NCBI GenBank assembly: GCA_028711965.1
Contig: JAQTRD010000001.1
Span: 1 to 25,384, forward strand
From: Candidatus Colwelliibacteriota bacterium
GTDB lineage: Bacteria > Patescibacteriota > Minisyncoccia > UBA6257 > Colwellbacteraceae
Reading direction: 5' to 3'
DNA: 25,384 bases
The notes beneath the pieces are model-generated. The model had not been told where the DNA came from. It saw only the letters and a list, made by a program, of their open reading frames with translations, and did no database searches. Made by a program: the position numbers and the translations under genes. The first letter of the stretch is position 1. Each line of letters opens with the position of its first letter. Positions 6,581 through 13,418 of this stretch are shown one piece after another.

Positions 6581-6848
6581 TTCCCCTGTATTTATGCCAT
6601 AACGCCATAAAATAGGCGCCTTTGTTTTTTACTTTCTCGTTTTCCGCGACCGCTTTTGCCATCGCAAGCACGATGTCTCCGTCGGTTTTCGCGAGCTTCA
6701 TATAGAGGGATTTGTGTTCCCGGTCGCCGAGTATCTCGGCCGTTTCAAGTCCGATGTCCTGATGCTTGGAGTGGACCCTCTGACTTTTGGCGCGCTTTTT
6801 AAGTTCGTCTAAATATGCCGTAAAATCCTGATTTTTCTTCTCGGACAT
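6522..6848 (-). CDS. Small conserved-looking hypothetical protein upstream of def
   Basis: 108 residues if started at ATG 6848 (MSEKKNQDF), or 110 from ATG 6854. The shorter form is preferred because a TATAAT (6861-6856) ends seven bases before it, while the longer start lies only one base from the box and would be outside the transcript. The protein is charged and helical, without membrane segments; a central part (LYMKLAKTDGDIVLAMAKAVAE) resembles an all-helical fold but no family is recognised. The last 19 residues, very basic and Asn-rich, are encoded inside def. Its place at the head of the def operon suggests co-expression; a role in translation is a guess only. Confidence 0.65.
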   Translation of the reverse strand: MSEKKNQDFTAYLDELKKRAKSQRVHSKHQDIGLETAEILGDREHKSLYMKLAKTDGDIVLAMAKAVAENEKVKNKGAYFMALWHKYRGNENSNNKRQRKRNTPTDNA

Positions 6849-6855
6849 CGCCATT

Positions 6856-6861
6856 ATTATA
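6856..6861 (-). promoter_or_regulatory. -10 box heading the def operon
   Basis: TATAAT on the minus strand, seven bases before ATG 6848; predicts a leaderless message. Confidence 0.5.
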
Positions 6862-6961
6862 TCATTAACTTTCGAACTAGCGGCGACTGGCTTATTTCAC
6901 CATTATTATTGCTAATAGTCAAGCGGATTATTTTAGCGATACGAATTAAAAGTAGTATATA

Positions 6962-8230
6962 ATGAAATTTCAAATGCCAATGAATATCAAATCTGTATTG
7001 GAAAAATTAAAGAATAATAAGCTTTTTCTGGCTATAGGAGTTCTTATCTGCGTTCTTATTGCTTCCGGAGCCATTTTTTATGGCGGCTATCTTATAGGCC
7101 AGAAAGAAACAAAGGAGATAAAGATAGTTGGTGTGGCGGATATCACTCCCGGGAGCGAAGTAAGCGCCGATTTCAGCATCTTCTGGCAGGCATGGGATAA
7201 GATAAAAAGAGAATATTTGAGAAGCGGCGGCGTCAGTGAGAAAGATATGGTTTATGCCGCCATCAAGGGCCTCGCGGAAAATATCGGAGATCCCTATACC
7301 ACTTTCTTTTCTCCGGAAGACGCGAAAAAATTCAGCGAGGACGTCGACGGTCGCTTTGGCGGCATCGGAGCAGAGCTTGGCCAAAGTGACGGACAGGTAA
7401 TCGTAGTGGCGCCGCTCGAGAACACTCCTGCCGCGAGAGCCGGCATTCAGGCTAAAGATATAATCGTAAAAGCCGGCGACACGGATATGTACGGAAAGTC
7501 GGTTGAGGAAGCTGTAAAAATAATAAGAGGAGAGCCGGGAACGGAAATAAAGCTTGTAATCGTCCGAGAAGGCGCAGATGGCCCCATTGAGATAACCTTG
7601 AAGCGGGAGATAATCGAAGTGCCAAATATAAAATGGAGCATAAAGGAAGGCGATATCCTTTATCTCAAGCTGCAAAGCTTCAGTCAGACCGCGCCGGATT
7701 CTTTTTACAAAGCCGTGTTTGACGCTTCCAAAGAAAATCCAAGAGGGATGATTCTTGATTTAAGGAATGATCCCGGAGGATACCTTGAGACGGCTGTTAA
7801 TATTGCCGGATGGTTTATCGACCGCGGAGAAGTTGCCGTTATAGAGAGGTATTCTTCCGGAGAAGAAACCGTTTATCGGTCATATGGCAATGAAGTCCTT
7901 AAAGATTTTCCCGTTGTGGTTCTTGTGAATGGAGGCACGGCTTCGGCTTCGGAAATTCTTGCCGGCGCAATGAGAGACCATAATGGAACGAAACTTATCG
8001 GATCAAAGACGTTCGGCAAGGGAACGGTTCAGACTCTTGAAGACTTGAAAGACGGATCAATGCTTAAAATTACGGTGGCGAATTGGGTCACTCCGAAAGG
8101 CACCATTCTCGAAGGAGAAGGACTGGATGTGGATGTCGAAGTTAAAAATACGGCGGAAGATATCAAGGCCGGCAAAGACATTGAGCTTGAAAAAGCGATT
8201 GAGACATTGAGAGAAGAAATCAACAGATAA
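6962..8230 (+). CDS. C-terminal processing peptidase, S41 family, membrane-anchored
   Basis: 422-residue serine protease of the Ctp/Tsp family. A single N-terminal membrane anchor (about residues 20-46) places the rest outside the cell membrane. Then come a helical linker, a PDZ domain (about 133-215, GGIGAELG and APLENTPAARAGI), and the S41 core. The Ser-Lys dyad is visible: Ser328 in NGGTASASE and Lys353 in TFGKGTVQ, 25 residues later as in CtpB-like enzymes. It probably trims or clears exported proteins. The start is uncertain: TATAAT at 6958-6963 runs into the ATG at 6962, so the mRNA may begin near ATG 6974 (MPMNIKS) or 6980. rplI follows 56 bases later on the same strand. The 222-residue antisense ORF is a shadow. 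Confidence 0.94.
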   Translation: MKFQMPMNIKSVLEKLKNNKLFLAIGVLICVLIASGAIFYGGYLIGQKETKEIKIVGVADITPGSEVSADFSIFWQAWDKIKREYLRSGGVSEKDMVYAAIKGLAENIGDPYTTFFSPEDAKKFSEDVDGRFGGIGAELGQSDGQVIVVAPLENTPAARAGIQAKDIIVKAGDTDMYGKSVEEAVKIIRGEPGTEIKLVIVREGADGPIEITLKREIIEVPNIKWSIKEGDILYLKLQSFSQTAPDSFYKAVFDASKENPRGMILDLRNDPGGYLETAVNIAGWFIDRGEVAVIERYSSGEETVYRSYGNEVLKDFPVVVLVNGGTASASEILAGAMRDHNGTKLIGSKTFGKGTVQTLEDLKDGSMLKITVANWVTPKGTILEGEGLDVDVEVKNTAEDIKAGKDIELEKAIETLREEINR

Positions 8231-8286
8231 ATTATCAATTTTTCATTGCCGCTAAAAAAAAGGAAATAAGACAAAAGCCTATACAA

Positions 8287-8715
8287 ATGAAAGTTATATT
8301 TTTACAGGATGTCCGCAATGTCGGACGCAAGGGAGAGATAAAGGAAGTCGCGGATGGCTACGCGAGAAACTTTCTTATCGCGAAAAGGCTGGCTTCTCCG
8401 GCAACGGCAAAGAACGTTAATGAAGCGGAAAAGAAAATAGACACCGCCGATAAAAGGGCTAATGAATTCAGAAATAAATTAGAATTGATAAATGAGGAGA
8501 AGATATCTCTTGCTTTGAGGACAGGAAAAAAGGGGGAGATATACGGCTCGATTACCAGAGAGGATATCGAAAAAGAACTCGATAAAAAGGGATTGAAAGG
8601 AGTCGAGATTAGGCTTCCCAAGCCGATAAGGGAGATAGGAGAACACAAGGTAGAATTGAGTATCGGAAAAGGCGTGACCGGCAAGATTAACATCTCCATC
8701 ACGCCAACGGAATAA
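8287..8715 (+). CDS. rplI: Ribosomal protein L9 (bL9)
   Basis: 142-residue large-subunit protein that binds 23S rRNA near the L1 stalk. The N-terminal domain has the diagnostic start MKVIFLQDV and the motif ADGYARNFLIAKRLA; a long central helix (about 41-75) and a C-terminal domain (KKGEIYGSITREDIEKEL) follow. Length is normal. L9 is missing in some CPR groups, so its presence narrows the lineage somewhat (knowledge from published CPR surveys). No clear Shine-Dalgarno is close; the AAGGA at about 8260 is too far. A hairpin at 8787-8802 ends the transcript. Confidence 0.96.
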   Translation: MKVIFLQDVRNVGRKGEIKEVADGYARNFLIAKRLASPATAKNVNEAEKKIDTADKRANEFRNKLELINEEKISLALRTGKKGEIYGSITREDIEKELDKKGLKGVEIRLPKPIREIGEHKVELSIGKGVTGKINISITPTE

Positions 8716-8780
8716 ACAGCCGGATTTTATGAAGTGTAACGACGAAATGAGTTAAAACATTAGAATAGAAGATTTGTAAT

Positions 8781-8878
8781 CAAAAATCCGCCTTACGGCG
8801 GACTTTTGAAAATGGTCTTCGGGATGAAACATTCCTCGGTCATTGCTTTCGCAAAGTCGGAGACTGTTCCATTCGCTC
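8781..8878 (-). ncRNA. Candidate small RNA with own promoter and terminator
   Basis: On the minus strand a promoter (TTGACT, 17 bases, extended -10 TGCTACTAT) predicts a start near 8878. About 98 bases later a GC-rich hairpin with five U (8802-8782) predicts the end. In between the RNA folds into one long interrupted hairpin (8870-8826): GGAACA/TGTTTC, then TCTCCG/CGAGGA with one mismatch, then CTTT-gcg-AAAG. An ATG-opened 30-codon frame crosses the region, but its ATG (8885) lies in the -10 box, so it would not be on the transcript. It does not show the SRP RNA core or tmRNA features. Family unknown. Confidence 0.5.
8782..8807. terminator. Bidirectional terminator between rplI and the minus-strand small RNA
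   Basis: Stem TCCGCC/GGCGGA (8787-8792 with 8797-8802), loop TTAC. On the plus strand it is followed by CTTTT (after rplI); on the minus strand by TTTTT. Confidence 0.75.
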
Positions 8879-8883
8879 CGCGC

Positions 8884-8912
8884 ATAGTAGCATACTGTCT
8901 ATTAAAAGTCAA
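8884..8912 (-). promoter_or_regulatory. Promoter of the candidate small RNA
   Basis: Minus strand TTGACT (8912-8907), 17-base spacer, TACTAT (8889-8884) with a TGn extension. One of few sites in the window with both boxes at ideal spacing. Confidence 0.55.
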
Positions 8913-8913
8913 T

Positions 8914-8933
8914 GCCCCGCTGTAGAGCGGGGC
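8914..8933 (-). terminator. Hairpin after the 158-residue hypothetical gene
   Basis: A 7-bp stem GCCCCGC/GCGGGGC (8914-8920 with 8927-8933) just after the stop codon on the minus strand. The following minus-strand bases (ATTGACTTTT) are only partly U-rich, so efficiency is uncertain; they also hold the -35 box of the small RNA. Confidence 0.55.
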
Positions 8934-8940
8934 GTCAGAA

Positions 8941-9417
8941 CTAAAACTGGAGGCAAGAAGGAACTCCTAAAAGAGTTTCCCAACAAATCTTGAACACGGG
9001 ATGTTCATTTCCTATCTGCTTCAAAACGTCGCGTGCCTCATCGGTCCATCTGATATCGTATTCCTGGCGATTTTCCGCGTTGAAGCAATCATAAGCCTCA
9101 TCTTCGTTTGAAACCGAGAATAGCCCGAGAATGTCGCTTGTCATCCCTCTCCAGTTTTCGGGATCAACATATTCCAGATGCCGCCCGAGGCATGAAGGGT
9201 CTTCCGCGTCCGAAAAGCTATTGTCGGGAAAAAAGAAGATCAGCTGCCTGCCGATTGAAAGCAGAGGCGCCCGATGTTTTTCATTAAGGCTTTCACCTAC
9301 GGCAATCCTACTCGGACTTCCTTCTCTCCCTTTCAGCTTATTGGCATAAGGAATACCATCGATGGTTTGAACCAGATAAATCGAGTTCTTTGTTACAGCA
9401 ACGAATTCTTCTAACAC
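8941..9417 (-). CDS. Hypothetical protein, 158 residues
   Basis: Soluble acidic protein of no recognised family. It starts with GTG at 9417, supported by a purine-rich AAGGGGGG about seven bases upstream. Strand-like segments fill the first half (FVAVTKNSIYLVQTI, RQLIFFFPDNS); the second half has Trp- and acid-rich helices (ENWRGMTSDILGLF, RWTDEARDVLKQIG). Three cysteines in the last half (CLGRH, YDCF, ICWETLLGVPSC) show no metal motif. It stands alone, flanked by a terminator hairpin downstream and facing away from rpmA. No secretion signal. Function cannot be inferred. Confidence 0.7.
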   Translation of the reverse strand: MLEEFVAVTKNSIYLVQTIDGIPYANKLKGREGSPSRIAVGESLNEKHRAPLLSIGRQLIFFFPDNSFSDAEDPSCLGRHLEYVDPENWRGMTSDILGLFSVSNEDEAYDCFNAENRQEYDIRWTDEARDVLKQIGNEHPVFKICWETLLGVPSCLQF

Positions 9418-9564
9418 CTGTGTTCCCCCCTTAATTATTAATTTGGTCTGGGCTTAAAGTAACATTTTAAGCGCTATGAGTCAAATTAGTCGATCGATTC
9501 CCTTTGACAATCAAGTGTATTTATAATACTATTCACCCTGCTAATTCAGCATAAATCCAATTTT

Positions 9565-9570
9565 TATAAA
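9565..9570 (+). promoter_or_regulatory. -10 box of rpmA
   Basis: TATAAA seven bases before the rpmA ATG with no Shine-Dalgarno between; predicts a leaderless message. Confidence 0.5.
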
Positions 9571-9577
9571 GTAACAA

Positions 9578-9862
9578 ATGGCACATACAAAGGCACTAGG
9601 ATCGACAAAAAACGGAAGAGATTCCGCCGCGCAACGGCTGGGTGTTAAACGCAACCACGGCCAATTTGTGGGAGCTGGAGAAATAATCGTCCGTCAGAGA
9701 GGAACCCGCTATTCTCCGGGAAAGAACGTCGGTAGAGGTAAAGACGACACACTTTTCGCGCTAAAGCCCGGAACGGTCAATTTTTCCGAAAAAAGGAAGA
9801 TCTGCTATAACACCAAGCCACGCCGTGTGATGTGTGTGGATATCGTTCCGCAAAAAGCGTAA
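9578..9862 (+). CDS. rpmA: Ribosomal protein L27 (bL27)
   Basis: 94-residue large-subunit protein whose N-terminal tail reaches the peptidyl transferase centre. Diagnostic motifs are present: GSTKNGRDSAAQRLGVKR, QRGTRYSPGKNVGRGKDDTLF and a C-terminal strand MCVDIVP. The N-terminus MAHTKALGSTKNG has no cleavable extension of the Firmicutes type. The gene is alone: the usual partner rplU is not next to it. The stop codon falls on the first bases of a 124-base inverted-repeat element. Confidence 0.97.
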   Translation: MAHTKALGSTKNGRDSAAQRLGVKRNHGQFVGAGEIIVRQRGTRYSPGKNVGRGKDDTLFALKPGTVNFSEKRKICYNTKPRRVMCVDIVPQKA

Positions 9863-9984
9863 AATCCTTAATTTTAACGCGATTCGTTGTCGCGTTATCG
9901 AAAAATAAAACTCGCCGTACGTTCCAGTACGGCTTGTCTTATTTTTCTCACGCTCCTAGACTCGCATTCAAAATTAAGGATTTT
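9861..9984. repeat. Structured repeat element, copy A
   Basis: A 124-base element whose ends are a perfect 15-bp inverted repeat (9861-9875 with 9970-9984). Inside are a 7-bp hairpin AACGCGA/TCGCGTT (9875-9895 region) and a large central hairpin: GAAAAATAA/TTATTTTTC (9900-9908 with 9939-9947), a symmetric internal loop, and GCCGTAC/GTACGGC (9914-9920 with 9927-9933). It aligns along its whole length with copy B at 17154-17276. The outer arms differ between copies but pair within each, as expected for a conserved RNA or cruciform structure rather than transposon ends. Confidence 0.75.
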
Positions 9985-10097
9985 GCAACTTTGTCGTATT
10001 TAAATTTCATATACTAATTATAGCTATCACTTCTAACGTTTTTCCCATTCCACCGTCCAGCGGATCCAGTATCTCCCATAATTTACTAATTTCGCGT

Positions 10098-10103
10098 TAT
10101 AAT
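10098..10103 (+). promoter_or_regulatory. -10 box of pgk
   Basis: TATAAT six bases before the pgk ATG; no -35 match and no Shine-Dalgarno. The 247 bases 9863-10109 otherwise hold only repeat copy A and AT-rich spacer. Confidence 0.55.
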
Positions 10104-10109
10104 CATTTT

Positions 10110-11168
10110 ATGACAGCCATTGTGAGGGTGAACCTCGATGTGTCGGACAAAGAGATTGCAAAATCTATTCGCATCATTCGGGCGGTGGATTCTCTGAAAA
10201 CGCTTCAGAAAAAATATTCTAAAATCGTAATCTTAAGCCATAGAGGCAGACCGAAAGGGATAAACCAGAAGTTAAGCCTTAGACCGGTTGGAACGGCACT
10301 TTCAAAGCGATTAAAAAAGAAAGTTATTTTTATTGATAACCATGATTTAAATAAAGCGCGCTCCATTATAGAAAAAGGAGACAAAGGGGTATATCTATTG
10401 GAAAACGTTCGCTTTCTTGAAGGAGAAGAAAAGAATGAATCTTCTCTCTCGAAATCACTTGCCGGACTTGGGGACATCTTTATTAATGACGACTTTGCCA
10501 CCGCTCACAGGCAATCTTCTTCCGTTGCCGGCATTACTTCTTTTATTAAATCAATTCCTGGGCCGATTATGAAAGCGGAAGTTGCGGCTCTCACAAAGGT
10601 GATGAGAAATCCGAAGCGCCCTCTCGTGCTTATTATCGGCGGAGCAAAAGTGTCGGACAAAATGGCAGTCGTCAAGAATCTTCTTCCTAAATGCGATTCG
10701 GTTCTTCTTGGAGGGGGAGCGGGGAATACGGCAATGATGGCCTCTGGAATAGATATAGGAGACTCTCTTTTTGACGAGGCGTTCTTGAAAGAAGCTGGCA
10801 GACTGATTAAAAACAAGAAAGTGGTTTATCCTGTTGACTTCAGGGTTATGGGTAAGAACATATTGGACATCGGCCCAAATACGGAGCGGCTCTATGTCGA
10901 TCTAATCAAAAAGGCCGGGACTATTGTCTGGGCCGGACCTCTCGGTAATTTTGAAAAGAAAGAATTTTCCAGAGGGTCGGTAGCTATAGCTAAAGCTATC
11001 GCGTCTTCGCGCGCTTTCTCTGTCGCGGGAGGTGGTGAGACGACGTCCCTTATAACCGGACTTGGATTGGAAAAGAAAATAAGCTTCCTCTCAACTGGCG
11101 GAAGCGCGATGCTTGATTTTCTTGCCGGAAAAAAGCTTCCGGCACTCAAGGCGCTCGGAATAAAATAA
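10110..11168 (+). CDS. pgk: Phosphoglycerate kinase
   Basis: 352-residue glycolytic kinase: 1,3-bisphosphoglycerate + ADP to 3-phosphoglycerate + ATP. Substrate-side motifs: RVNLDV (usual RVDFNVP), SHRGRPKG, LLENVRFLEGEEKN, ANNDF-type INDDFATAHR. Nucleotide side: IIGGAKVSDKM, VWAGPLGNFE and the GGGET loop near the C-terminus. It is about 40 residues shorter than most bacterial Pgk; the start MTAIVRVNL lacks the first 10-15 residues, and loops are trimmed. A TATAAT six bases before the ATG argues that the short N-terminus is real. DHH phosphoesterase follows on the same strand but has its own -10 box. Confidence 0.96.
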   Translation: MTAIVRVNLDVSDKEIAKSIRIIRAVDSLKTLQKKYSKIVILSHRGRPKGINQKLSLRPVGTALSKRLKKKVIFIDNHDLNKARSIIEKGDKGVYLLENVRFLEGEEKNESSLSKSLAGLGDIFINDDFATAHRQSSSVAGITSFIKSIPGPIMKAEVAALTKVMRNPKRPLVLIIGGAKVSDKMAVVKNLLPKCDSVLLGGGAGNTAMMASGIDIGDSLFDEAFLKEAGRLIKNKKVVYPVDFRVMGKNILDIGPNTERLYVDLIKKAGTIVWAGPLGNFEKKEFSRGSVAIAKAIASSRAFSVAGGGETTSLITGLGLEKKISFLSTGGSAMLDFLAGKKLPALKALGIK

Positions 11169-11259
11169 AGATGTGGGAATTGTGCTAATTGCGGGAGATG
11201 TTGGAACTGTAAAATGAAGACGGAGGAAGAAAACGTTTTCTTGTTTTAGGATTTTACTG

Positions 11260-11265
11260 TATCCT
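11260..11265 (+). promoter_or_regulatory. -10 box of the DHH gene
   Basis: TATCCT six bases before ATG 11272. A 16-base palindrome AAGAAAACGTTTTCTT upstream (about 11228-11243) may end the pgk transcript. Confidence 0.4.
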
Positions 11266-11271
11266 CTCTAT

Positions 11272-12111
11272 ATGCCTTCTCCGAAAAAAATCGTTATTTA
11301 TCACAAGAGTTGTATGGATGGCTTTAGCGCCGCTTGGGTCGCCCATAAGAAATTCGGCAAGAAAGCGACTTATTTTCCGGCCGTGCACCAAACGCCTTAT
11401 CCCGCGAGCGTCAAGGGTAATGAGGTGTATATGGTCGACATATGCTATCCGGAAGAAGTTATGCGGAAAATGAAGAGAGACGCCTCGCGTGTCGTTGTTA
11501 TAGATCACCATATCAGCCAGAAAAAAGCCGTGAAAATATCGGATGACCGGCTTTTCGATATAAAGCACTCCGGCTCAGTTCTTGCTTGGAAATATTTTTT
11601 CCCCAAGAAAAAAGTACCTAAGCTGCTGCAATACGTTGAAGACGTGGACATATGGAAGCTTTCTATGCCCCGCACCAAAGAAATGGCCGCTGCGCTGGAT
11701 TCCGTGAAATTCAGTTTTAAAAATTGGGATAAGCTTTACTCCGAACTTGAAACAGCAAGAGGAAGAAAAAAGCATTTGGATAAAGGAAAGGCGGTTATGG
11801 ATTTTATGAACAATATGATCGACGACATTGTATCGGGAGCCGAGGAAGTTAAAATTGGAAGCCATAAGGCGTTTGCCGTCAACTCTCCGGTTCTTGTTTC
11901 TGATGTGGGCCATATACTTGCCACCAAAGCGAAAGGAGTTGGTATTATCTGGGTCAAAAAGAGCGACAGGCTAAAGGTATCCCTCCGATCAACGGGGAAA
12001 GTGGACGTTTCAAAAATAGCCCAGAGATATGGCGGGGGAGGGCATAAAGCGGCTGCCGCTTTTTCTCTGCCTCTAAAAAAAGACGGAGGAATCACGTTCC
12101 CTTGGAAGTAA
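11272..12111 (+). CDS. DHH/DHHA1-family phosphoesterase
   Basis: 279 residues with the two-domain layout of DHH phosphoesterases (NrnA, GdpP and RecJ relatives). N-terminal DHH domain: HKSCMDGFSAAW (metal Asp), VDICYP, and VIDHHIS carrying the DHH motif. C-terminal DHHA1 domain: RYGGGGHKAAAAF, the substrate-binding GGGH loop. No PAS, GGDEF or membrane part, so it is a stand-alone cytoplasmic enzyme, most likely acting on short oligoribonucleotides (nanoRNA), pAp or cyclic dinucleotides; sequence does not decide. Next to rnpB, but the RNase P RNA has its own promoter, so the neighbourhood is probably not an operon. Confidence 0.9.
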   Translation: MPSPKKIVIYHKSCMDGFSAAWVAHKKFGKKATYFPAVHQTPYPASVKGNEVYMVDICYPEEVMRKMKRDASRVVVIDHHISQKKAVKISDDRLFDIKHSGSVLAWKYFFPKKKVPKLLQYVEDVDIWKLSMPRTKEMAAALDSVKFSFKNWDKLYSELETARGRKKHLDKGKAVMDFMNNMIDDIVSGAEEVKIGSHKAFAVNSPVLVSDVGHILATKAKGVGIIWVKKSDRLKVSLRSTGKVDVSKIAQRYGGGGHKAAAAFSLPLKKDGGITFPWK

Positions 12112-12120
12112 TATTTTTAC

Positions 12121-12149
12121 TTGACAAGCGACAATTAATATTGCTTAAT
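12121..12149 (+). promoter_or_regulatory. Promoter of rnpB
   Basis: A consensus TTGACA (12121-12126), 17-base spacer, CTTAAT (12144-12149). The start seven bases after the -10 box falls on 12156, the first base of the P1 helix. Confidence 0.65.
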
Positions 12150-12155
12150 ACATTA

Positions 12156-12502
12156 AGCAGTCTATGTGATAGCGTTTCGCGCTTTTAGCGCGGGATGAGG
12201 AAAGTCCGGACACCATTCGCCGTTGAGGCGAAAAAATTCAGCAGTTAAAAGCTGCCCTCCGCCGATGAGGCGGAGCGAGGTGCGAACAGTGACGTCCTAA
12301 GCGAAAGCGAGGGAAGACCCGATCCCATCGAAGAAGGTCTAATTCCGCAATAGGGATAAGAAAGCGGAAGTGAAACGGCTAAATCCTTGTTGGGTGCAAG
12401 ACCGCGTTCGCCGATAAGGCGAAAGAGTTGCTTGAGTCCGAGAGCGATCGAGGACCTAGATAAATTATCACATACATACAGAATCCGGCTTATTGGACTG
12501 CT
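12156..12502 (+). ncRNA. rnpB: RNase P RNA (class A)
   Basis: Catalytic RNA that trims tRNA 5' ends. Ends pair as P1 (AGCAGTC 12156-12162 with GACTGCT 12496-12502). The universal core is clear: GAGGAAAGTCCGGACAC (about 12196-12212) pairs as P4 with ACAGAATCCGGCTTATTGG near 12479-12496; other conserved pieces are GGTGCGAACAGTGACG, GAAACGGCTAAATCC and GGTGCAAGACCG. Several helices carry GC-rich stems closed by simple loops (CCGCCGATGAGGCGG, TTCGCCGATAAGGCGAA). The length, about 347 nt, is normal for type A. It has its own promoter and terminator. Confidence 0.97.
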
Positions 12503-12505
12503 AAG

Positions 12506-12531
12506 AACCCGCCTTTACGGCGGGTTTTTTT
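12506..12531 (+). terminator. Terminator of rnpB
   Basis: Perfect 8-bp stem AACCCGCC/GGCGGGTT (12506-12513 with 12519-12526), loop TTTAC, seven U to 12531. Confidence 0.95.
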
Positions 12532-12612
12532 GCGTGCCTAGACTTGTTTAAAGTAAGCGATTTTTTTATTTAAACGCCGGCTTTTATATCCCTGTGCTAA
12601 TTATATTATCTA

Positions 12613-12641
12613 TTGACAAAATGATGTAAATATGTTACAAT
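12613..12641 (+). promoter_or_regulatory. Strong sigma70-type promoter of the 233-residue gene
   Basis: TTGACA (12613-12618), 17-base spacer, TACAAT (12636-12641) with a TG extension at 12633-12634. It leaves a leader of about 28 bases with AAAGGAGGG at 12660-12668. Confidence 0.85.
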
Positions 12642-12676
12642 CTCAACCAGATATTTAAGAAAGGAGGGCTATTATT

Positions 12677-13378
12677 ATGGCCCCTAAAATAAGAAATCTC
12701 ATCATACTGGTAGTTGTTTTCATCCTCATATTGCTTGCGCTTTATGTTTTTATTTCAGCCGTTACATTAATTGAAAAGCGTAACGTCGAAATAGAAAAAG
12801 CGCTCGAGCTTATACCGACAGCGTCCTATCCATCAGAAACCGCGATCCAGACACCTCTTGCAACTCCGCAGATAACAACGGAATCAAATGAATCGGAGTT
12901 ACCGGTCATTGTTGATCTGGCATACTGGGAAAGCGCCAGATATGCAATACCGGAAGACGGATCTCCGAACATAGATCACGTAATGATTTATCTCGATGTG
13001 GAATCCAGTACCGCGATTTCATTTCCGTCTGACGGCGCCGTAAGAAAGACCGTCTGGGGAGATGAAGACGAAGGCGCTTATGAAGAGTCCATCGAATTTT
13101 TAAGCAGAGACGGAAGAATCAATATTATTGTAACGTCCGTCAAGATAGTGACTATCTATGGATTGGAAGGAAGCGCGGAATACAACGAACCGGGAGAATG
13201 GATTCTGACTGAATCTGGAGAAGTAGTTGGTTTAACCGTATATGAAGAATTGGTCTCTTATGAAGGGACGCATTCAAATTGCGGTAATATGCTGATAGAA
13301 ATTCCAAAAGAGGAAAACAATCCAGAAAAAGACCCGCTTGATTTCATTAATGAATATATCGCGGGCAGAGAATCATAA
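12677..13378 (+). CDS. Membrane-anchored extracytoplasmic protein of unknown family
   Basis: 233 residues. One N-terminal helix (about 7-30) follows a short basic head (MAPKIRN), so the rest should face outward. A Thr/Pro/Ser/Glu-rich linker (about 46-75, with TPLATPQITTES) leads to an acidic domain (about 78-225) of alternating strands, with VDLAYWESARYAI, MIYLDVESS, INIIVTSVKIVTIYGLEG and GEWILTESGEVVGLTVYE. Only one Cys occurs in that domain. No family is recognised; a beta-sandwich surface domain is a guess. It has the best promoter of the window, a full Shine-Dalgarno (AAGGAGG nine bases before ATG) and a strong terminator, so it is probably a well-expressed single gene. Confidence 0.8.
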   Translation: MAPKIRNLIILVVVFILILLALYVFISAVTLIEKRNVEIEKALELIPTASYPSETAIQTPLATPQITTESNESELPVIVDLAYWESARYAIPEDGSPNIDHVMIYLDVESSTAISFPSDGAVRKTVWGDEDEGAYEESIEFLSRDGRINIIVTSVKIVTIYGLEGSAEYNEPGEWILTESGEVVGLTVYEELVSYEGTHSNCGNMLIEIPKEENNPEKDPLDFINEYIAGRES

Positions 13379-13409
13379 AGATCCTTTCATAAAGAAAGGA
13401 TCTTTTTTT
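13377..13409 (+). terminator. Terminator of the 233-residue gene
   Basis: A 12-bp perfect stem (13377-13388 with 13394-13405), loop ATAAA, followed by U to 13409. The stop codon touches the stem. Confidence 0.92.
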
Positions 13410-13418
13410 ATAAGCAAA

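Noticed and set aside
7007..7675. 222-codon minus-strand ORF opposite the S41 protease
   Set aside because: No start signal or domain; the S41 gene has all catalytic motifs in the other strand.
8792..8885. A 30-codon minus-strand ORF (MRGANGTVSDFAKAM...) as a micro-protein
   Set aside because: Its ATG lies in the -10 box of the predicted promoter and there is no Shine-Dalgarno; the stop is in the terminator stem. The segment is better explained as a non-coding RNA.
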